Assembly: GCF_041080865.1 (NCBI RefSeq)
Contig: NZ_CP160906.1
Span: forward strand, 2,294,001-2,358,000
DNA from: Psychromonas sp. MME1
GTDB taxonomy: Bacteria; Pseudomonadota; Gammaproteobacteria; Enterobacterales; Psychromonadaceae
DNA: 64,000 nucleotides
Direction: 5' to 3'
How positions within the stretch are numbered: the stretch's first letter is position 1; each line of letters begins with the position of its first letter. The notes beneath the pieces are model-generated. The model did not search any database, had not been told where the DNA came from, and saw only the letters and a program-made list of their open reading frames with translations. Shown here piece after piece: positions 30,677-41,281 of this stretch. Position numbers and translations under genes: made by a program.

Positions 30677-31906
30677 ATGGAAGAATACACATCTAGCAAT
30701 GAGTCCGTTATTGCTAACATTGATCATATAAAGCAAGTCAATTACGCTGCTATTTATAAGGTCATTGAAAAAAATGCCCCTATTTCACGTGTCGACGTCG
30801 CTAAAGTGAGCAAGCTTGCTCCTGCCAGTGTCACCAAAATAACACGCCAGCTGCTAGAGAATGGCTTACTGACCGAGACGGCTCGACAAGCTTCAACCGG
30901 CGGTCGACGCGCAATATCTTTAGAGCTAAATGCATCAGCGATTAATGTACTCGCAATTAAAATCGGTCGTAAACAGCTTTCCATTGGCCGTTATAACTTA
31001 GCCGGTGTGCAGCTGTTTAAAAAACAAGTACCTGTCATGGCAGAAAATGCCGAGCAACTGCTTGCCCAGCTTTTGTCTGAAATTGAATTGGTCATTGTCG
31101 ATTGCACGCAACGAGATGAAAAAATATCCGCTATCACCCTAACACATGCAGGTCTGATAGACCCGATCAAAGGAGTAATACTCTACTCATCGCGCTATTC
31201 CCTAGAAAATATCTGTTTAGTCGAGCTCATTCAAACACGCTTTAATATTCCAGCTTATTTAGGTAATCACACGCGTTGCTTAGCCCTAGCGGAGCACTAC
31301 TTTGGTGCCTCTCAGGATTGTAAAGACTCTATCTTAATTAGCATTCACCATGGTGTCGGTTCTGGCATTATTATGCAGGGTAAGCGGCTGCTGGGTGAAA
31401 AATATAACATCGGTGAAATTGGTCACATTCAGGTAAATCCCGCCGGGAAACAGTGTCACTGTGGTAACTTTGGTTGCCTAGAAACAGAAGTCAGTGATGA
31501 TACTATTATAGAAAAAGTACAAGAGGCACTTAATCGAGGCGCCATCTCATCATTAAGCGTAGAGGAATTGAGTAGCGAGAATATATACCAAGCAGCTGCC
31601 GATGGCGATCCGCTCTGCCAAAAAATCGTCACCGATATGGTCAACTACCTCGGTAAAACCGTTGCTATTTTGATTAATATCCTTAATCCTGAAAAAATTA
31701 TTATCTCAGGGAAAATTACCCTCTGTGGTAATTTACTCTTTTCAACCTTGCGCCAATCAATCAGTCAGCAAACCTTGCATGCTTTCCGTGAAAAACTGCA
31801 AATACTACCGACAGCATTAGCTGAGAATCCAACCATTGCCGCCTTTGCATTGGCAAAACAAGCCATTTATGAAGGGGATTTACTGCAGAAAATAAATAAT
31901 AAATAA
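30677..31906 (+). CDS. nagC: N-acetylglucosamine repressor NagC (ROK family)
   Basis: NagC represses the nag genes and releases DNA on binding GlcNAc 6-phosphate. The 409-residue protein has an N-terminal winged-helix domain (ISRVDVAKVSKLAPASVTKITRQLL near residues 35-60) and a ROK domain with the zinc motif CHCGNFGCLE near residue 260. The position behind nagBA is as in E. coli. A weak hairpin (31933-31955, CCCGACT and AGTCGGG) lies after the stop without a clear T run. Confidence 0.93.
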   Translation: MEEYTSSNESVIANIDHIKQVNYAAIYKVIEKNAPISRVDVAKVSKLAPASVTKITRQLLENGLLTETARQASTGGRRAISLELNASAINVLAIKIGRKQLSIGRYNLAGVQLFKKQVPVMAENAEQLLAQLLSEIELVIVDCTQRDEKISAITLTHAGLIDPIKGVILYSSRYSLENICLVELIQTRFNIPAYLGNHTRCLALAEHYFGASQDCKDSILISIHHGVGSGIIMQGKRLLGEKYNIGEIGHIQVNPAGKQCHCGNFGCLETEVSDDTIIEKVQEALNRGAISSLSVEELSSENIYQAAADGDPLCQKIVTDMVNYLGKTVAILINILNPEKIIISGKITLCGNLLFSTLRQSISQQTLHAFREKLQILPTALAENPTIAAFALAKQAIYEGDLLQKINNK

Positions 31907-31970
31907 TAAATAATAACGAGTAACATCAGATACCCGACTACAAATAGCAGTCGGGCATCAACGGAAAATA

Positions 31971-33203
31971 TTAACCAATAACACTACCCAATTGGAAGAT
32001 AGGCAGATACATCGCCACAATCAAACCACCAACGACCACACCTAACACCACCATGATCATCGGCTCTAATAGGCTTGTTAAAGCGTCAACGGCGTCATCA
32101 ACTTGCTGCTCATAGATATCCGCCACTTTACTTAGCATGCCGTCAAGGTCACCGGATTCCTCACCAATCATCACCATTTGTGCAACCATATCAGGAAAAA
32201 CAGTGGTCGTTTTCATCGCCACATTCATCTGCATCCCCGCCATTACCTCGGTACGAATATTGGTAATCGCACTACGATAAACATAGTTACCCGATGCCCC
32301 TGCGGCAGAAATTAAGGCATCCACTAACGGGATACCGGCAGAAAAGGTGGTCGATAGCGTGCGCGCAAAGCGGGCCACGGCGGCTTTATCTAAAATGGTG
32401 CTAATGACGGGAATTTTAAGCACGAATTTATCGGTATTATCGCGTACATTCTGCGAGGCGGCATGGGCGCGTTTAAATATAAAAATGGCCGCTATCACCG
32501 CCGCAGCGATAATGTACCAATAAGATTGTACTAAATCGGAGATGCCCAATACAAACAGGGTAAAGGCTGGGAGTTCGGCACCAAAACCGGTAAAAATATC
32601 TTGGAACTGCGGAATAACAAATAGTAGTAGCAACATCGTCACCACCCCTGCAACAGCCAATACCGCAGCAGGATAAAACATCGCCTTTTTAATTTTCGAC
32701 TTCAGCGCTTCAGACTTCTCTTTATAGGTGGCAATACGATCATAAATCGCCTCTAAGGCACCCGACTCTTCACCAGCATCCACCAAATCGCAGTAGAGAT
32801 CATCAAAATACTTAGGATGCGTACGCAGGGTTTTAGAGAGCGGTGTACCCGTCGCTACTTCCGTGGCAATGGAGGTCATCAGTTCCCGTAAGGACGCTTT
32901 TTCATTACTTTTAGCAATTAACTGTAGGCTCTGTACTAAGGGCACACCAGCACCTAGCATGGTCGCTATTTGTCGTGAAACAATGGCGATATCCATTGGC
33001 GATATTTTATTGCCAAAGGAGAAGAGATCTTTTGGTTTTTTGGTGATGCGGGTAACATTTACCCCCTGTTGACGCAGTTCCGCCTTGGCTTCCACTAACG
33101 AAGCACTTTGTATCTCGCCAGAGACTTTTCCGCCCTTGCGGTTAAACCCCTTCCATTTAAAGCTATGAATAACAACAGCTTGAGGTTTTTTAGGTGCAGC
33201 CAT
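31971..33203 (-). CDS. pilC: Type IV pilus inner-membrane platform protein PilC
   Basis: PilC is the platform of the type IV pilus machine on which pilins are assembled. The 410-residue protein contains two repeated T2SF domains (GAGVPLVQSLQLIAKSNEKA near residue 88 and SAGIPLVDALISAAGASG near 290) and three hydrophobic segments (about 185-205, 235-255, 385-405). It follows pilB by 118 bp. The prepilin peptidase gene pilD, normally next, is not here: the convergent nagC gene is. Confidence 0.94.
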   Translation of the reverse strand: MAAPKKPQAVVIHSFKWKGFNRKGGKVSGEIQSASLVEAKAELRQQGVNVTRITKKPKDLFSFGNKISPMDIAIVSRQIATMLGAGVPLVQSLQLIAKSNEKASLRELMTSIATEVATGTPLSKTLRTHPKYFDDLYCDLVDAGEESGALEAIYDRIATYKEKSEALKSKIKKAMFYPAAVLAVAGVVTMLLLLFVIPQFQDIFTGFGAELPAFTLFVLGISDLVQSYWYIIAAAVIAAIFIFKRAHAASQNVRDNTDKFVLKIPVISTILDKAAVARFARTLSTTFSAGIPLVDALISAAGASGNYVYRSAITNIRTEVMAGMQMNVAMKTTTVFPDMVAQMVMIGEESGDLDGMLSKVADIYEQQVDDAVDALTSLLEPMIMVVLGVVVGGLIVAMYLPIFQLGSVIG

Positions 33204-33321
33204 AATTCTTCCTTAAATTATAATTATTATGAACCTCCAACTGGGTCGGTGTTAAACGACGATGAGAGGAGCTGCCATCTTTTAAACAACAGCTTTTATT
33301 AACTGATTTAAAATGGCAATA

Positions 33322-35010
33322 TTAGGTAACGCGGGTCACCTCTTTTAAACTGGTAATGCCTCTGATCGCCTGTTGCAGTGCCGATTGACGTAATGTATCC
33401 ATCCCTTCAGCCTCGGCGACATTGGCGATTTGCATCGCATTACCTTCATTGAGGATGATGTGACTAATATTGTCGGACATCTGCATTACTTCATAAATAC
33501 CCACACGTCCTTTATACCCATCTGTACATTTAGCGCAACCGACAGGTTTATAAAGTGTTATCCCTGCTGCAATTTGCTCATGATTAAAGCCGATCGTCTG
33601 TAACTCTTTGTCACTGTACTCATCTACCGCTTTACACTCAGGGCAGAGTCGACGCGCTAAACGTTGTGCGATAATCAGGGATACCGAAGAGGCGATGTTA
33701 AAGGCGGGAACGCCCATGTTTAACAAACGCGTTAAGGTTTCTGCTGCCGAGTTGGTATGCAATGTGGATAACACTAAATGGCCCGTTTGTGCGGCTTTAA
33801 TGCCGATTTCGGCGGTCTCTAAATCTCGAATCTCACCGACCATCACGATATCAGGATCTTGACGTAAAAAAGAGCGCAGTGCTGAAGCAAAGGTCAGCCC
33901 TGCTTTATTATTGATCTGTACTTGGTTAATACCAGCAAGGTTGATCTCCACGGGATCTTCCGCTGTTGAGATATTACGCTCCACGGTATTGAGAATATTC
34001 AGTCCCGTATAGAGAGAAACGGTTTTACCACTGCCCGTTGGCCCAGTAATGAGGATCATCCCCTGCGGTTTTGACAGGGCATGTAAATATTTCGCCTTTT
34101 GTTCATCGCTGTAACCTAAACGGTCGATATCAAGGCTTGCAGCCGAGGAGTCTAAAATACGCATTACGATTTTTTCGCCCCACATGGTAGGTAGCGTACT
34201 AACACGCAGGTCAACATTACGTTTGCTCGATATTTTCAGCTTAATACGACCATCCTGGGGCAGACGGCGCTCGGCAATATCCAAACGCGACATCACCTTA
34301 AGGCGCGCCGAAAAACGGTTCGCTAAATTAACCGGTGGCGTAGCAACCTCATGTAAAATACCATCAACACGAAAACGGACGCGGTATTTTTTTTCATAGG
34401 GCTCAAAGTGTAAATCCGAGGCGCCCTTGCGCACCGCATCGAGCAGAATGCCATTAATATATTTAACGATCGGGGCATCATCTTCACTGTCGCCCTGCGC
34501 CTCGTCAAGGCGTGATTCACCTTCGTCAATTTCGATATCGTCGATATCGCCCATATCACCAAGGGAGGAGACATCATCCTCTAAGAGCTTTTCAATGGCT
34601 TTATTAAGGTAACTCTCTTCCACCAATAAGGCTTCGGTATGGATGGCAAAACTAAAGCCAAAATCTTCCAGAGCCGCGACGTTAGTCGGGTCGGACATGG
34701 CGATATAGAGGGTTTTCTGCTGCACATAGACGGGCAGCGCATGATGTTTCTCTATGAGTTTCTGATTAATAAACTTTTCTGGAATCTCATCGAGGTCCAG
34801 AGAGGCAGCGTCTAATAGAGGAATACCATATTCAGCTTCGCAGAACTGAGCCAGCTCAACACTAGAGATAAAATTATTTTCCACCAAATAGCTAACCAGT
34901 GCTTTTTTTTGACTAGCGGCAGCGGAGGTTATCTGTTGGAGTTTCGCAAAGGGGAGTAGACCGCGAGCGGCGAGGCTAGACGCCAAGCCGCTAATATGAT
35001 GGGTTGCCAT
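33322..35010 (-). CDS. pilB: Type IV pilus assembly ATPase PilB
   Basis: PilB powers pilus extension. The 562-residue protein has the N-terminal GSPII_E domain, Walker [15 protein letters not shown] near residue 325, the Asp box and Walker [20 protein letters not shown], the His box STLHTNSA, and a zinc-binding CPEC...CAKC pair near residues 458-502. It is 6 bp after pilA, so the pilin and motor genes form one unit. Confidence 0.95.
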   Translation of the reverse strand: MATHHISGLASSLAARGLLPFAKLQQITSAAASQKKALVSYLVENNFISSVELAQFCEAEYGIPLLDAASLDLDEIPEKFINQKLIEKHHALPVYVQQKTLYIAMSDPTNVAALEDFGFSFAIHTEALLVEESYLNKAIEKLLEDDVSSLGDMGDIDDIEIDEGESRLDEAQGDSEDDAPIVKYINGILLDAVRKGASDLHFEPYEKKYRVRFRVDGILHEVATPPVNLANRFSARLKVMSRLDIAERRLPQDGRIKLKISSKRNVDLRVSTLPTMWGEKIVMRILDSSAASLDIDRLGYSDEQKAKYLHALSKPQGMILITGPTGSGKTVSLYTGLNILNTVERNISTAEDPVEINLAGINQVQINNKAGLTFASALRSFLRQDPDIVMVGEIRDLETAEIGIKAAQTGHLVLSTLHTNSAAETLTRLLNMGVPAFNIASSVSLIIAQRLARRLCPECKAVDEYSDKELQTIGFNHEQIAAGITLYKPVGCAKCTDGYKGRVGIYEVMQMSDNISHIILNEGNAMQIANVAEAEGMDTLRQSALQQAIRGITSLKEVTRVT

Positions 35011-35016
35011 TAGGAA

Positions 35017-35427
35017 TTAGCAGAAAGCACTATTACTACACACAAAACCCCAAGTAACCTGCCCTGAAGCTTGGCGAGTAGGTGTCCCTGTATAAGTAGC
35101 ACTACCAAGTCCTTCACCAGCAACAGCTGTTGCTGTAATTACACCGTTTGTAGTTGTTACAGAAGTTACATAACCATATGCACCAAGTGCTGCAATATTG
35201 TACGTAGAACCAGATGCACCATCAGTACAGCCTGTAACAGTACTAAGCTCCATAGCGCACAGCTCTACTTGTGTTTTCAGACCAGTAACAGACTGCACTA
35301 CTTCCGCAAATTTTGCTTTAGCTGTATAACTATTATAAGCAGGCAGTGCCACTGCTGCTAGAATACCGATAATCGCGATTACAATGAGTAGCTCGATTAA
35401 TGTAAAACCTTGTTGTACTTTTTTCAT
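35017..35427 (-). CDS. pilA: Type IV major pilin PilA
   Basis: The ATG at 35425-35427 is preceded by AAGGA at proper spacing and gives the short leader MKKVQQG before [20 protein letters not shown], the type IV-a prepilin signature cut after glycine by PilD. Glu5 of the mature protein is present. The mature pilin has a C-terminal cysteine pair (CSNSAFC) and another ([11 protein letters not shown]), suitable for D-region disulfides. The protein is 136 residues; an upstream ATG would add ten residues before the leader and is unlikely. No downstream terminator separates it from pilB. Confidence 0.94.
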   Translation of the reverse strand: MKKVQQGFTLIELLIVIAIIGILAAVALPAYNSYTAKAKFAEVVQSVTGLKTQVELCAMELSTVTGCTDGASGSTYNIAALGAYGYVTSVTTTNGVITATAVAGEGLGSATYTGTPTRQASGQVTWGFVCSNSAFC

Positions 35428-36078
35428 TTTGTCATCCTTAATGTAATGTATTTTCATTTAACGTATTGCTTAAAATGTTAACTCTTTCCCTAGAGAAGTG
35501 GAGTAAATCGTTAAGCGATCTTGCGTTATTATGCTGTTTAACTATTTGTTAGTAGGTCTTGCAACCTAATTTGTAAAACAGCGCCTAGTTTACCTTAATG
35601 TTATAAACTTAACATATAAAAAAGTGTTTAAAATCTTTAATTTATATCAAGTTATGTGGGAAAAGTTAAGTAGCGCACAATTTACTGCTAATAAACGGTT
35701 AGCCACTTCACTTTGCGTTTTTCTATTCTCTCAGAACTATAGTCGTGGAACAAGCCCATAAACGGCAACTCTATGAGCAAGATCTAATAAAAATTTAGTT
35801 GAACGCCGCTTTTTTAAGCGAACTTTTCAATAGCACTACTTTGCACAAAAAAACAGAGCGGCTATAAATCGCCATAATAGCATAGCGAATTCAAACGCTT
35901 GCCCATTGAGAGAGCTCACCTTGCACAATTAACAAGCAAAAGGGAACGGATTAAAGGCGAAAATAGAGCGGCGATTAGCGACAGCAAAAGGGGGCAATAA
36001 CGCACATAATGTTGCGACAAACACGCAACGATTGCGCGCACTTGTCGGCAATTCACCGACAAGTATAATATCGACCAT
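35428..36078. other. 651-bp gap upstream of pilA with no supported gene
   Basis: The part next to pilA is A/T-rich and presumably carries its promoter and leader; I did not find a convincing sigma-54 site (a TTGCA occurs near 35570 on the minus strand but without the GG element). The distal part is richer in short inverted repeats: GTTGCG/CGCAAC at 36011-36029 and CGCTT/AAGCG near 35816-35830. No ORF or similarity to the other repeats of the window was seen. Confidence 0.5.
36040..36064 (-). terminator. Hairpin after nhaD
   Basis: ACTTGTCGG and CCGACAAGT form a 9-bp stem with a 7-base loop, 14 bp past the nhaD stop. On the minus strand the stem is followed by GCGCGC rather than T residues, so it may be an mRNA-stabilising 3' end or a Rho-dependent site rather than an intrinsic terminator. 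Confidence 0.5.
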
Positions 36079-37530
36079 TTAAAAAAGTGCTGAATTGATC
36101 CATAAGTGAGTAAAGATACTGGCGATATATCCTAAAGCAACAACGGGCGCCCATTTTAGGTGCACGGCAAAGGTATAGATACCACGCGCTTGCCCCATTA
36201 ATGCGACACCAGCCGCGGAGCCAATAGAAAGCATACTGCCGCCCACACCTGCGGTTAATGTTACCAACAACCATTGTCCCGTGCTCATGTCTGGTTGCAT
36301 ACTTAACACCGCAAACATCACCGGAATATTATCCACGATTGCCGATAAAACCCCCACGGTAACGTTGGCATAGGTTGCATCCCAGTTGCTATACATAGCT
36401 TCGGAAATCATATGTAGATAACCAATAAATCCTAATCCACCAACACAAAGTACCACCCCGTAGAAAAATAGTAAGGTATCCCATTCCGCTCGGGCGACTT
36501 TATTAAAGATATCAAAGGGCGCACCATTACCTAAATCACGTAAACGTTCATGCTCCACCGTATCATCGGTTTTATGTATTGCACTTTTATAATAAGAGCT
36601 TTGTGTTTTACGTAAAAAGAAAGCAAAGAACTGTAACAGACCAAGACCTGTCATCATACCAAGCACGGGAGGCATACCAAGGAATGAATGGCCTAACACG
36701 GCAAAGGAGATGGTCACTAAAAATAGCGCCACGATACGCAGTGCACCGCGTTTGGTCTGTACCTGAATGCCATCACCTTGCGCAACATCCTTAGAGATAA
36801 AAAAGCTCATAATAATAGCGGGTACTAAAAAGTTAACCGCGGAAGGAATAAATAGTAAGAAGAAAGTACCGAATTGGACCATACCTTTTTGCCAAACCAT
36901 TAATGTGGTGATATCACCAAAGGGGCTAAAGGCACCACCCGCATTCGCAGCAACAACAATGTTAATACAAGCAATGGCAATAAATTTTTTGTTTTCACCA
37001 CCTACTTTCATGACAATAGCACACATCAGTAGTGCCGTTGTTAAATTATCGGCGATAGGCGAAATAAAGAATGCCAAGATACCCGTTAACCAAAAAATAA
37101 GGCGGAGCGTAAAGCCCTTATTAACCATCCAAGCGCGCAGGGCATCAAAAAGTTGACGTTCTTCCATGGCGTTAATATAGGTCATCGCCACTAATAAAAA
37201 GAAAAATAGCTCTGCGTATTCTAATAAATTATGACGAAAAGCGAGCTCGGCATCGTGGCTCATACCGTGTTGCGTATAATAATAACCAATCATTGCCCAA
37301 ATGATACCCGCAGCAACTAGCACGGGTTTCGATTTACGCAGGTGGATCACATCTTCGAGCATCACTAAAACGTAGGCAATCGCAAAAAACAGTAATGCGG
37401 CATAACCAATGCTGTGTGACGTTAAGTCCATGGACTCTCCACTACTAGCCAACAGGCTCGGTGAAAAGAAAAGGCTAATAAGTGTCAGAAAAACACTTAA
37501 AGACTTAGTTTTAGATAACATTTCATTCAT
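36079..37530 (-). CDS. nhaD: Na+/H+ antiporter, NhaD family
   Basis: NhaD expels sodium in exchange for protons in halophilic and marine bacteria. The 483-residue protein begins with a signal-like hydrophobic stretch ending SLLASSGE and then has about 11-13 membrane segments. Family signatures include FISPIADNLTTALLM near residue 155 and NAGGAFSPFGDITTLMVWQ near 197, in which the polar residues are thought to carry the ions. It is a lone gene. Confidence 0.92.
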   Translation of the reverse strand: MNEMLSKTKSLSVFLTLISLFFSPSLLASSGESMDLTSHSIGYAALLFFAIAYVLVMLEDVIHLRKSKPVLVAAGIIWAMIGYYYTQHGMSHDAELAFRHNLLEYAELFFFLLVAMTYINAMEERQLFDALRAWMVNKGFTLRLIFWLTGILAFFISPIADNLTTALLMCAIVMKVGGENKKFIAIACINIVVAANAGGAFSPFGDITTLMVWQKGMVQFGTFFLLFIPSAVNFLVPAIIMSFFISKDVAQGDGIQVQTKRGALRIVALFLVTISFAVLGHSFLGMPPVLGMMTGLGLLQFFAFFLRKTQSSYYKSAIHKTDDTVEHERLRDLGNGAPFDIFNKVARAEWDTLLFFYGVVLCVGGLGFIGYLHMISEAMYSNWDATYANVTVGVLSAIVDNIPVMFAVLSMQPDMSTGQWLLVTLTAGVGGSMLSIGSAAGVALMGQARGIYTFAVHLKWAPVVALGYIASIFTHLWINSALF

Positions 37531-37639
37531 CCTTAAAGAAAGTAAAACAGTGCGAGTTAAAATTTTTTCGATATTAACATAGAAGATTGATTTTCAATAC
37601 AATAAAAGAGGTTTTATCTATATGTGTTAATTGGTGCTG

Positions 37640-38002
37640 TTATTTCTCTCGCTTAACACTGAGATACGCAATGAGTTGCGCGAGTATAAAGCCACAAAGT
37701 AGACCAAGACAATTAGCCGCTAAATCTAACCACTCGCCATAACGATTGACATAGGGCTGGATTAATTCAATGGTGCCACTCGCTAGGATAAACAGCAGGG
37801 CTATCCAGCGCCAATATTTGGGCTTTCGTAGCGCCACCGGAAACATTAATGCCCCATAGGCGATAAAATGGTGTAGCTTATCCGTACCGGGCACATCGGG
37901 AAGCTGGCTGACGGGATACAGTGACAAAGTAATAATCACCGCTAATATCGACAATGAAATATATAACCAATAATCCCGCATTTTAGTGATTAATCTATTC
38001 AT
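37640..38002 (-). CDS. VanZ-like family membrane protein
   Basis: From the ATG at 38000-38002 the protein is 120 residues with four hydrophobic segments. The motif GTDKLHHFIAYGALMFPVAL near residues 37-56 and the later GEWLDLAANCLGLLCGF are characteristic of VanZ-like proteins, a family of unclear function in Gram-negative bacteria. A longer reading frame continues upstream but overlaps the S4-domain gene and adds only basic residues without family likeness, so it was not used. It follows the S4 gene by 10 bp. Confidence 0.75.
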   Translation of the reverse strand: MNRLITKMRDYWLYISLSILAVIITLSLYPVSQLPDVPGTDKLHHFIAYGALMFPVALRKPKYWRWIALLFILASGTIELIQPYVNRYGEWLDLAANCLGLLCGFILAQLIAYLSVKREK

Positions 38003-38012
38003 CAGTGATGCA

Positions 38013-38372
38013 CTAAAAACTAATTGGTTTACGGGCTTTTTTACCCTCAACTTTTGTCGATTCGGTTTGCTCAACTGGCGCTTGTTGCCTTTGGCTTTCA
38101 ACAGGTGCTTGTGTACCCATTTCATACTGTTCAATTTGCCCAACTAGCGCAATTTGAAAATATTGCTCATTAAAATAGATAACATCCCCTGCATACACTT
38201 TTTTACGTTTACGCGTTTCCACTTCACCATTTAAGTACACATAGCCGTCACTAATGACCTGTTTCGCTTCCCCTCCTCCAGAGACTAAATTCTCAAATTT
38301 CAATATTTTATAGAGTTCCGTTGGCTCCGCTTTTATCTCAATTAATGTCGCATAAATATCTTGCTCTGACAT
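38013..38372 (-). CDS. RNA-binding S4-domain protein, YbcJ-like
   Basis: A 119-residue protein whose first 75 residues match the small S4-like RNA-binding fold: LYKILKFENLVSGGGEAKQVI, GYVYLNGEVETRKRKKVYAGD, as in E. coli YbcJ. The C-terminal 40 residues are a low-complexity extension rich in Gln, Pro, Glu and Lys not found in YbcJ. The target RNA is not known. It lies between thiH and the VanZ-like gene on the same strand, 18 bp after thiH, and could be at the end of the thiamine transcript. Confidence 0.82.
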   Translation of the reverse strand: MSEQDIYATLIEIKAEPTELYKILKFENLVSGGGEAKQVISDGYVYLNGEVETRKRKKVYAGDVIYFNEQYFQIALVGQIEQYEMGTQAPVESQRQQAPVEQTESTKVEGKKARKPISF

Positions 38373-38390
38373 GTTACTCTCTTATCTCTG

Positions 38391-39512
38391 TTAACTCTGT
38401 TCGGTTAAACTATGATCCCAATCTTTCCAAACCACTTCATAGCCCTGCGCTTTGACTAATTCTGCCATAGTTTGCGCAGAACGCTCATCACTAATTGCGA
38501 ATTGCTCTAACGCTTTTTCCGATTGCTCGGCATACCCCCCCGGTTGTGTGCTTGAACCTGCGCTTAAGGAGGTGATCCCGAGCGGCAAGACGTGATTTCT
38601 AAAGTGTTGCGATTCCCGTGTCGATAAGGATAACTCGACTTCGGGATTAAACAAACGATAGGCACAAATAAGTTGTACTAACTGTTTATCACTCATCACC
38701 GATTTAATTTCCATGCCGCCCGTGCACGGACGCAAGCGAGGAAAAGAGATGGTATAACGGGATTGCCAATATTGTTTCTCAAGATAGCTTAAATGGGCAG
38801 CCACATAAAAACAGTCGGTACGCCACTCTTCCAAACCAATTAGGCTACCTAACCCCATTTTATGAACGCCCGCTTTACCTAAACGATCATGGGTATCTAA
38901 ACGATAATTAAAATCGGCTTTTTTCCCCTTTAGATGGTGCTCAGCATAGGTCACAGGATTATAGGTTTCTTGGTAGACTAACACTGAATCGACTCCATAT
39001 TGAATCAACTCACTGTACTCCTCTTGCTGCAATGGCTGTACTTCAATGGTGATATGTGAAAAATATCGCTTGATGATAGGCAATGCCTGTTTGAAATAAT
39101 CAATGCCTACCTTACGCTCCGACTCCCCCGTCACCAATAGAATATGCGCAAAGCCCATTTTTTTAATTGCGATGCATTCGCGTTCAATTTCCTCCATATC
39201 AAGCGTTTTGCGACGAATTGCATTATGCATGGAAAAGCCGCAATAGGTGCAGATGTTGCTGCACATATTAGAGAGATATAAAGGAATATAGAACTGCTGC
39301 GTTTTACCAAAGCGCTGTTGGGTTAATTGCTGTGATTTTTGCGCCATCTGCTCCAAATAGGGTTCAGCAGCGGGGCTTATCAAGGCTTTAAAATCCTCTA
39401 AATCTAAACGCGCTTTACTTAATGCACGCTGCACATCGGCAGCGTTTTTTGCATAAATAGAGAGGCGCACATCATCCCATTGATACGCTTTTATTTTTTC
39501 ACTAAAGGTCAC
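38391..39512 (-). CDS. thiH: 2-iminoacetate synthase ThiH (tyrosine lyase)
   Basis: ThiH is a radical SAM enzyme that cleaves tyrosine to dehydroglycine for the thiazole ring. The 373-residue protein has the [14 protein letters not shown] cluster motif (CxxxCxxC) near residue 84 and [15 protein letters not shown] near 216. It overlaps thiG by 4 bp. The organism thus uses the anaerobic-type ThiH rather than the oxygen-dependent glycine oxidase ThiO. Confidence 0.96.
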   Translation of the reverse strand: MTFSEKIKAYQWDDVRLSIYAKNAADVQRALSKARLDLEDFKALISPAAEPYLEQMAQKSQQLTQQRFGKTQQFYIPLYLSNMCSNICTYCGFSMHNAIRRKTLDMEEIERECIAIKKMGFAHILLVTGESERKVGIDYFKQALPIIKRYFSHITIEVQPLQQEEYSELIQYGVDSVLVYQETYNPVTYAEHHLKGKKADFNYRLDTHDRLGKAGVHKMGLGSLIGLEEWRTDCFYVAAHLSYLEKQYWQSRYTISFPRLRPCTGGMEIKSVMSDKQLVQLICAYRLFNPEVELSLSTRESQHFRNHVLPLGITSLSAGSSTQPGGYAEQSEKALEQFAISDERSAQTMAELVKAQGYEVVWKDWDHSLTEQS

Positions 39513-40309
39513 AGGCTTGCCTCAAGAAACGCAGTTAATGGACTCGAAGCTTGCGCATAGTGGCTCTGCCCCCCTAATCCCGCAAGATAAGCTTGACGCC
39601 CTGCTTGCACCGCTTTAGCAAAGGCTTCGCTCATGGCAACCGGATCATGCGCAACGGCAATGGCGGTGTTAACTAATACGGCATCAGCGCCCATTTCCAT
39701 CGCCAAAGAGGCGTGTGAAGGGCTACCTAACCCTGCATCAACAATCACTGGAATAGTTGCCTGCTCGATAATAATCTGCAAAAAATCTGCGGTTTTAATC
39801 CCTTTATTAGAGCCAATCGGTGCGCCCAACGGCATCACGGCGGCACAACCGACCGCCTCTAAATGTTTACACAACACGGGGTCAGCATGCACATAGGGTA
39901 GCACTACAAAACCATCTAGCGCCAAGGCTTCCGCCGCTTTTAATGTCTCGATGGGATCGGGTAATAAATATTTAGGATCGGGATGAATCTCTAACTTCAC
40001 CCAATTGGTTTGCAGTGCTTGGCGTGCCAGTTGCGCGGCAAAGACAGCCTCTTTGGCATTACGCGCCCCCGATGTGTTGGGTAGTAGCTGCATACCATTT
40101 TTAATCAATGGCGCGAGAATATCATCATCTTTGTGCTGCATATCCACACGTTTCAATGCCATAGTAACCAGTTGTGATTGTGATGCCCGTAAGGCATTGA
40201 TCATGGTTTGCTGGTCATTAAATTTCCCCGTTCCAGTGAATAAGCGCGAGGTAAATGTTTTATCGCCAATGGTTAATTGGTCATTAACCAACATCTCTTT
40301 AAATAACAT
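39509..40309 (-). CDS. thiG: Thiazole synthase ThiG
   Basis: ThiG builds the thiazole phosphate ring from DXP, dehydroglycine and ThiS thiocarboxylate. The ATG at 40307-40309, 4 bp after the thiS stop and preceded by AGGGGG inside thiS, gives 266 residues and [15 protein letters not shown] near the start. The active-site lysine is in [11 protein letters not shown], and the phosphate-binding end is [24 protein letters not shown] longer frame reaching into thiS was rejected. Confidence 0.95.
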   Translation of the reverse strand: MLFKEMLVNDQLTIGDKTFTSRLFTGTGKFNDQQTMINALRASQSQLVTMALKRVDMQHKDDDILAPLIKNGMQLLPNTSGARNAKEAVFAAQLARQALQTNWVKLEIHPDPKYLLPDPIETLKAAEALALDGFVVLPYVHADPVLCKHLEAVGCAAVMPLGAPIGSNKGIKTADFLQIIIEQATIPVIVDAGLGSPSHASLAMEMGADAVLVNTAIAVAHDPVAMSEAFAKAVQAGRQAYLAGLGGQSHYAQASSPLTAFLEASL

Positions 40310-40313
40310 GCGA

Positions 40314-40514
40314 TTAGCCCCCTGCGATTGCTTGAAAGAGAGAGATTTGATCACCTTCATTTAAACCGAATTGTGACCATGAACCGCGACTGATAACGCG
40401 CTGATTAACCGCCACTGCACTGCCATTGAGCGGTTTTTCTAATAATGTTAATAACGCATTGATATTACAATTTTCAGCAACTTCAATTGGTTGCTCATTG
40501 ACAAATATTTTCAT
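40314..40514 (-). CDS. thiS: Sulfur carrier protein ThiS
   Basis: A 66-residue ubiquitin-like protein ending in the required Gly-Gly (AIAGG). ThiF adenylates this end and it becomes the thiocarboxylate sulfur donor for Thi[23 protein letters not shown] is a typical start. It abuts thiF without a gap and is followed by thiG after 4 bp. Confidence 0.95.
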   Translation of the reverse strand: MKIFVNEQPIEVAENCNINALLTLLEKPLNGSAVAVNQRVISRGSWSQFGLNEGDQISLFQAIAGG

Positions 40515-41276
40515 CTAACTTTTCCCACAGACGCGACATTGAGGATCTTTATTGATCACAAAGGTTTGCCAATCGAGGCTTTTCGCATCAAATAATTTCA
40601 ATTTATTTTTAATACCAGAAGGCAAACCAAGGAAATGTTTAATCGCTTCCAGCGCTTGCAAGGTGCCAATAGTGCCAACAACGGGGCCTAACACACCAGA
40701 ATTACTACAGTTGAGTTGCGCTTCTTCACTAGAGGGAAAAAGACAATGGTAACAAGCAGCGTCATCGTGGCGATGGTCAAAAAACATTAACTGTCCTTCA
40801 AGGCGGATCGCAGCCCCGACGATTAACGGTACTTTCGCCTCTACACAGGCAGCGTTGATGATCTGCCTTGTCGCCATGTTATCGCTACAATCGAGCACCA
40901 GATCCACCATCATTAACTCCATCGCTAATTGCTCTGCGGTCATTTTTTGCTTAATGGTGCGCACTCGAATTTGTGAATTTAAGTGCTGCAATCGCTGTTT
41001 AGTAACAACCACTTTTTCAGCATTAATATCACTCTCTTGATAGCTTATTTGCCGTTGCAAATTACTCATTTCGATATGATCAAAATCATTTAACACTAAA
41101 TGACCAATCCCAGCAGCAGCGAGATAGAGTGCAGCGGGTGTCCCTAGTCCACCCAGACCAATAATCAACACCTTAGCGTTTTTTAGCTTCTGCTGACCAA
41201 CGTCTCCCACTTCCTGTAACAATAAATGGCGGCTATAACGGATCGTTTCTGCATCAGATAACATATTCTGCTCCAA
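40515..41276 (-). CDS. thiF: Sulfur carrier adenylyltransferase ThiF
   Basis: ThiF activates ThiS by C-terminal adenylation. The 253-residue E1-like protein has the nucleotide motif VLIIGLGGLGTPAALYLAAAG near residue 35, LNDFDHIEMSNLQRQ near 63, and the zinc cysteines in CYHCLFPS and CRVCG at the C-terminus. It lies between thiDE and thiS, 5 bp from thiDE, and is more similar in context to ThiF than to MoeB. Confidence 0.94.
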   Translation of the reverse strand: MEQNMLSDAETIRYSRHLLLQEVGDVGQQKLKNAKVLIIGLGGLGTPAALYLAAAGIGHLVLNDFDHIEMSNLQRQISYQESDINAEKVVVTKQRLQHLNSQIRVRTIKQKMTAEQLAMELMMVDLVLDCSDNMATRQIINAACVEAKVPLIVGAAIRLEGQLMFFDHRHDDAACYHCLFPSSEEAQLNCSNSGVLGPVVGTIGTLQALEAIKHFLGLPSGIKNKLKLFDAKSLDWQTFVINKDPQCRVCGKS

Positions 41277-41281
41277 TCAAA

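Noticed and set aside
35540-35600. Sigma-54 promoter for pilA
   Set aside because: A TTGCA element is present but no GG element at the required distance.
36053-36274. Minus-strand frame inside the end of nhaD
   Set aside because: It is a shadow frame of nhaD, which has clear family motifs.
38003-38143. Long N-terminal extension of the VanZ-like protein
   Set aside because: It overlaps the S4-domain gene in another frame and is only basic filler.
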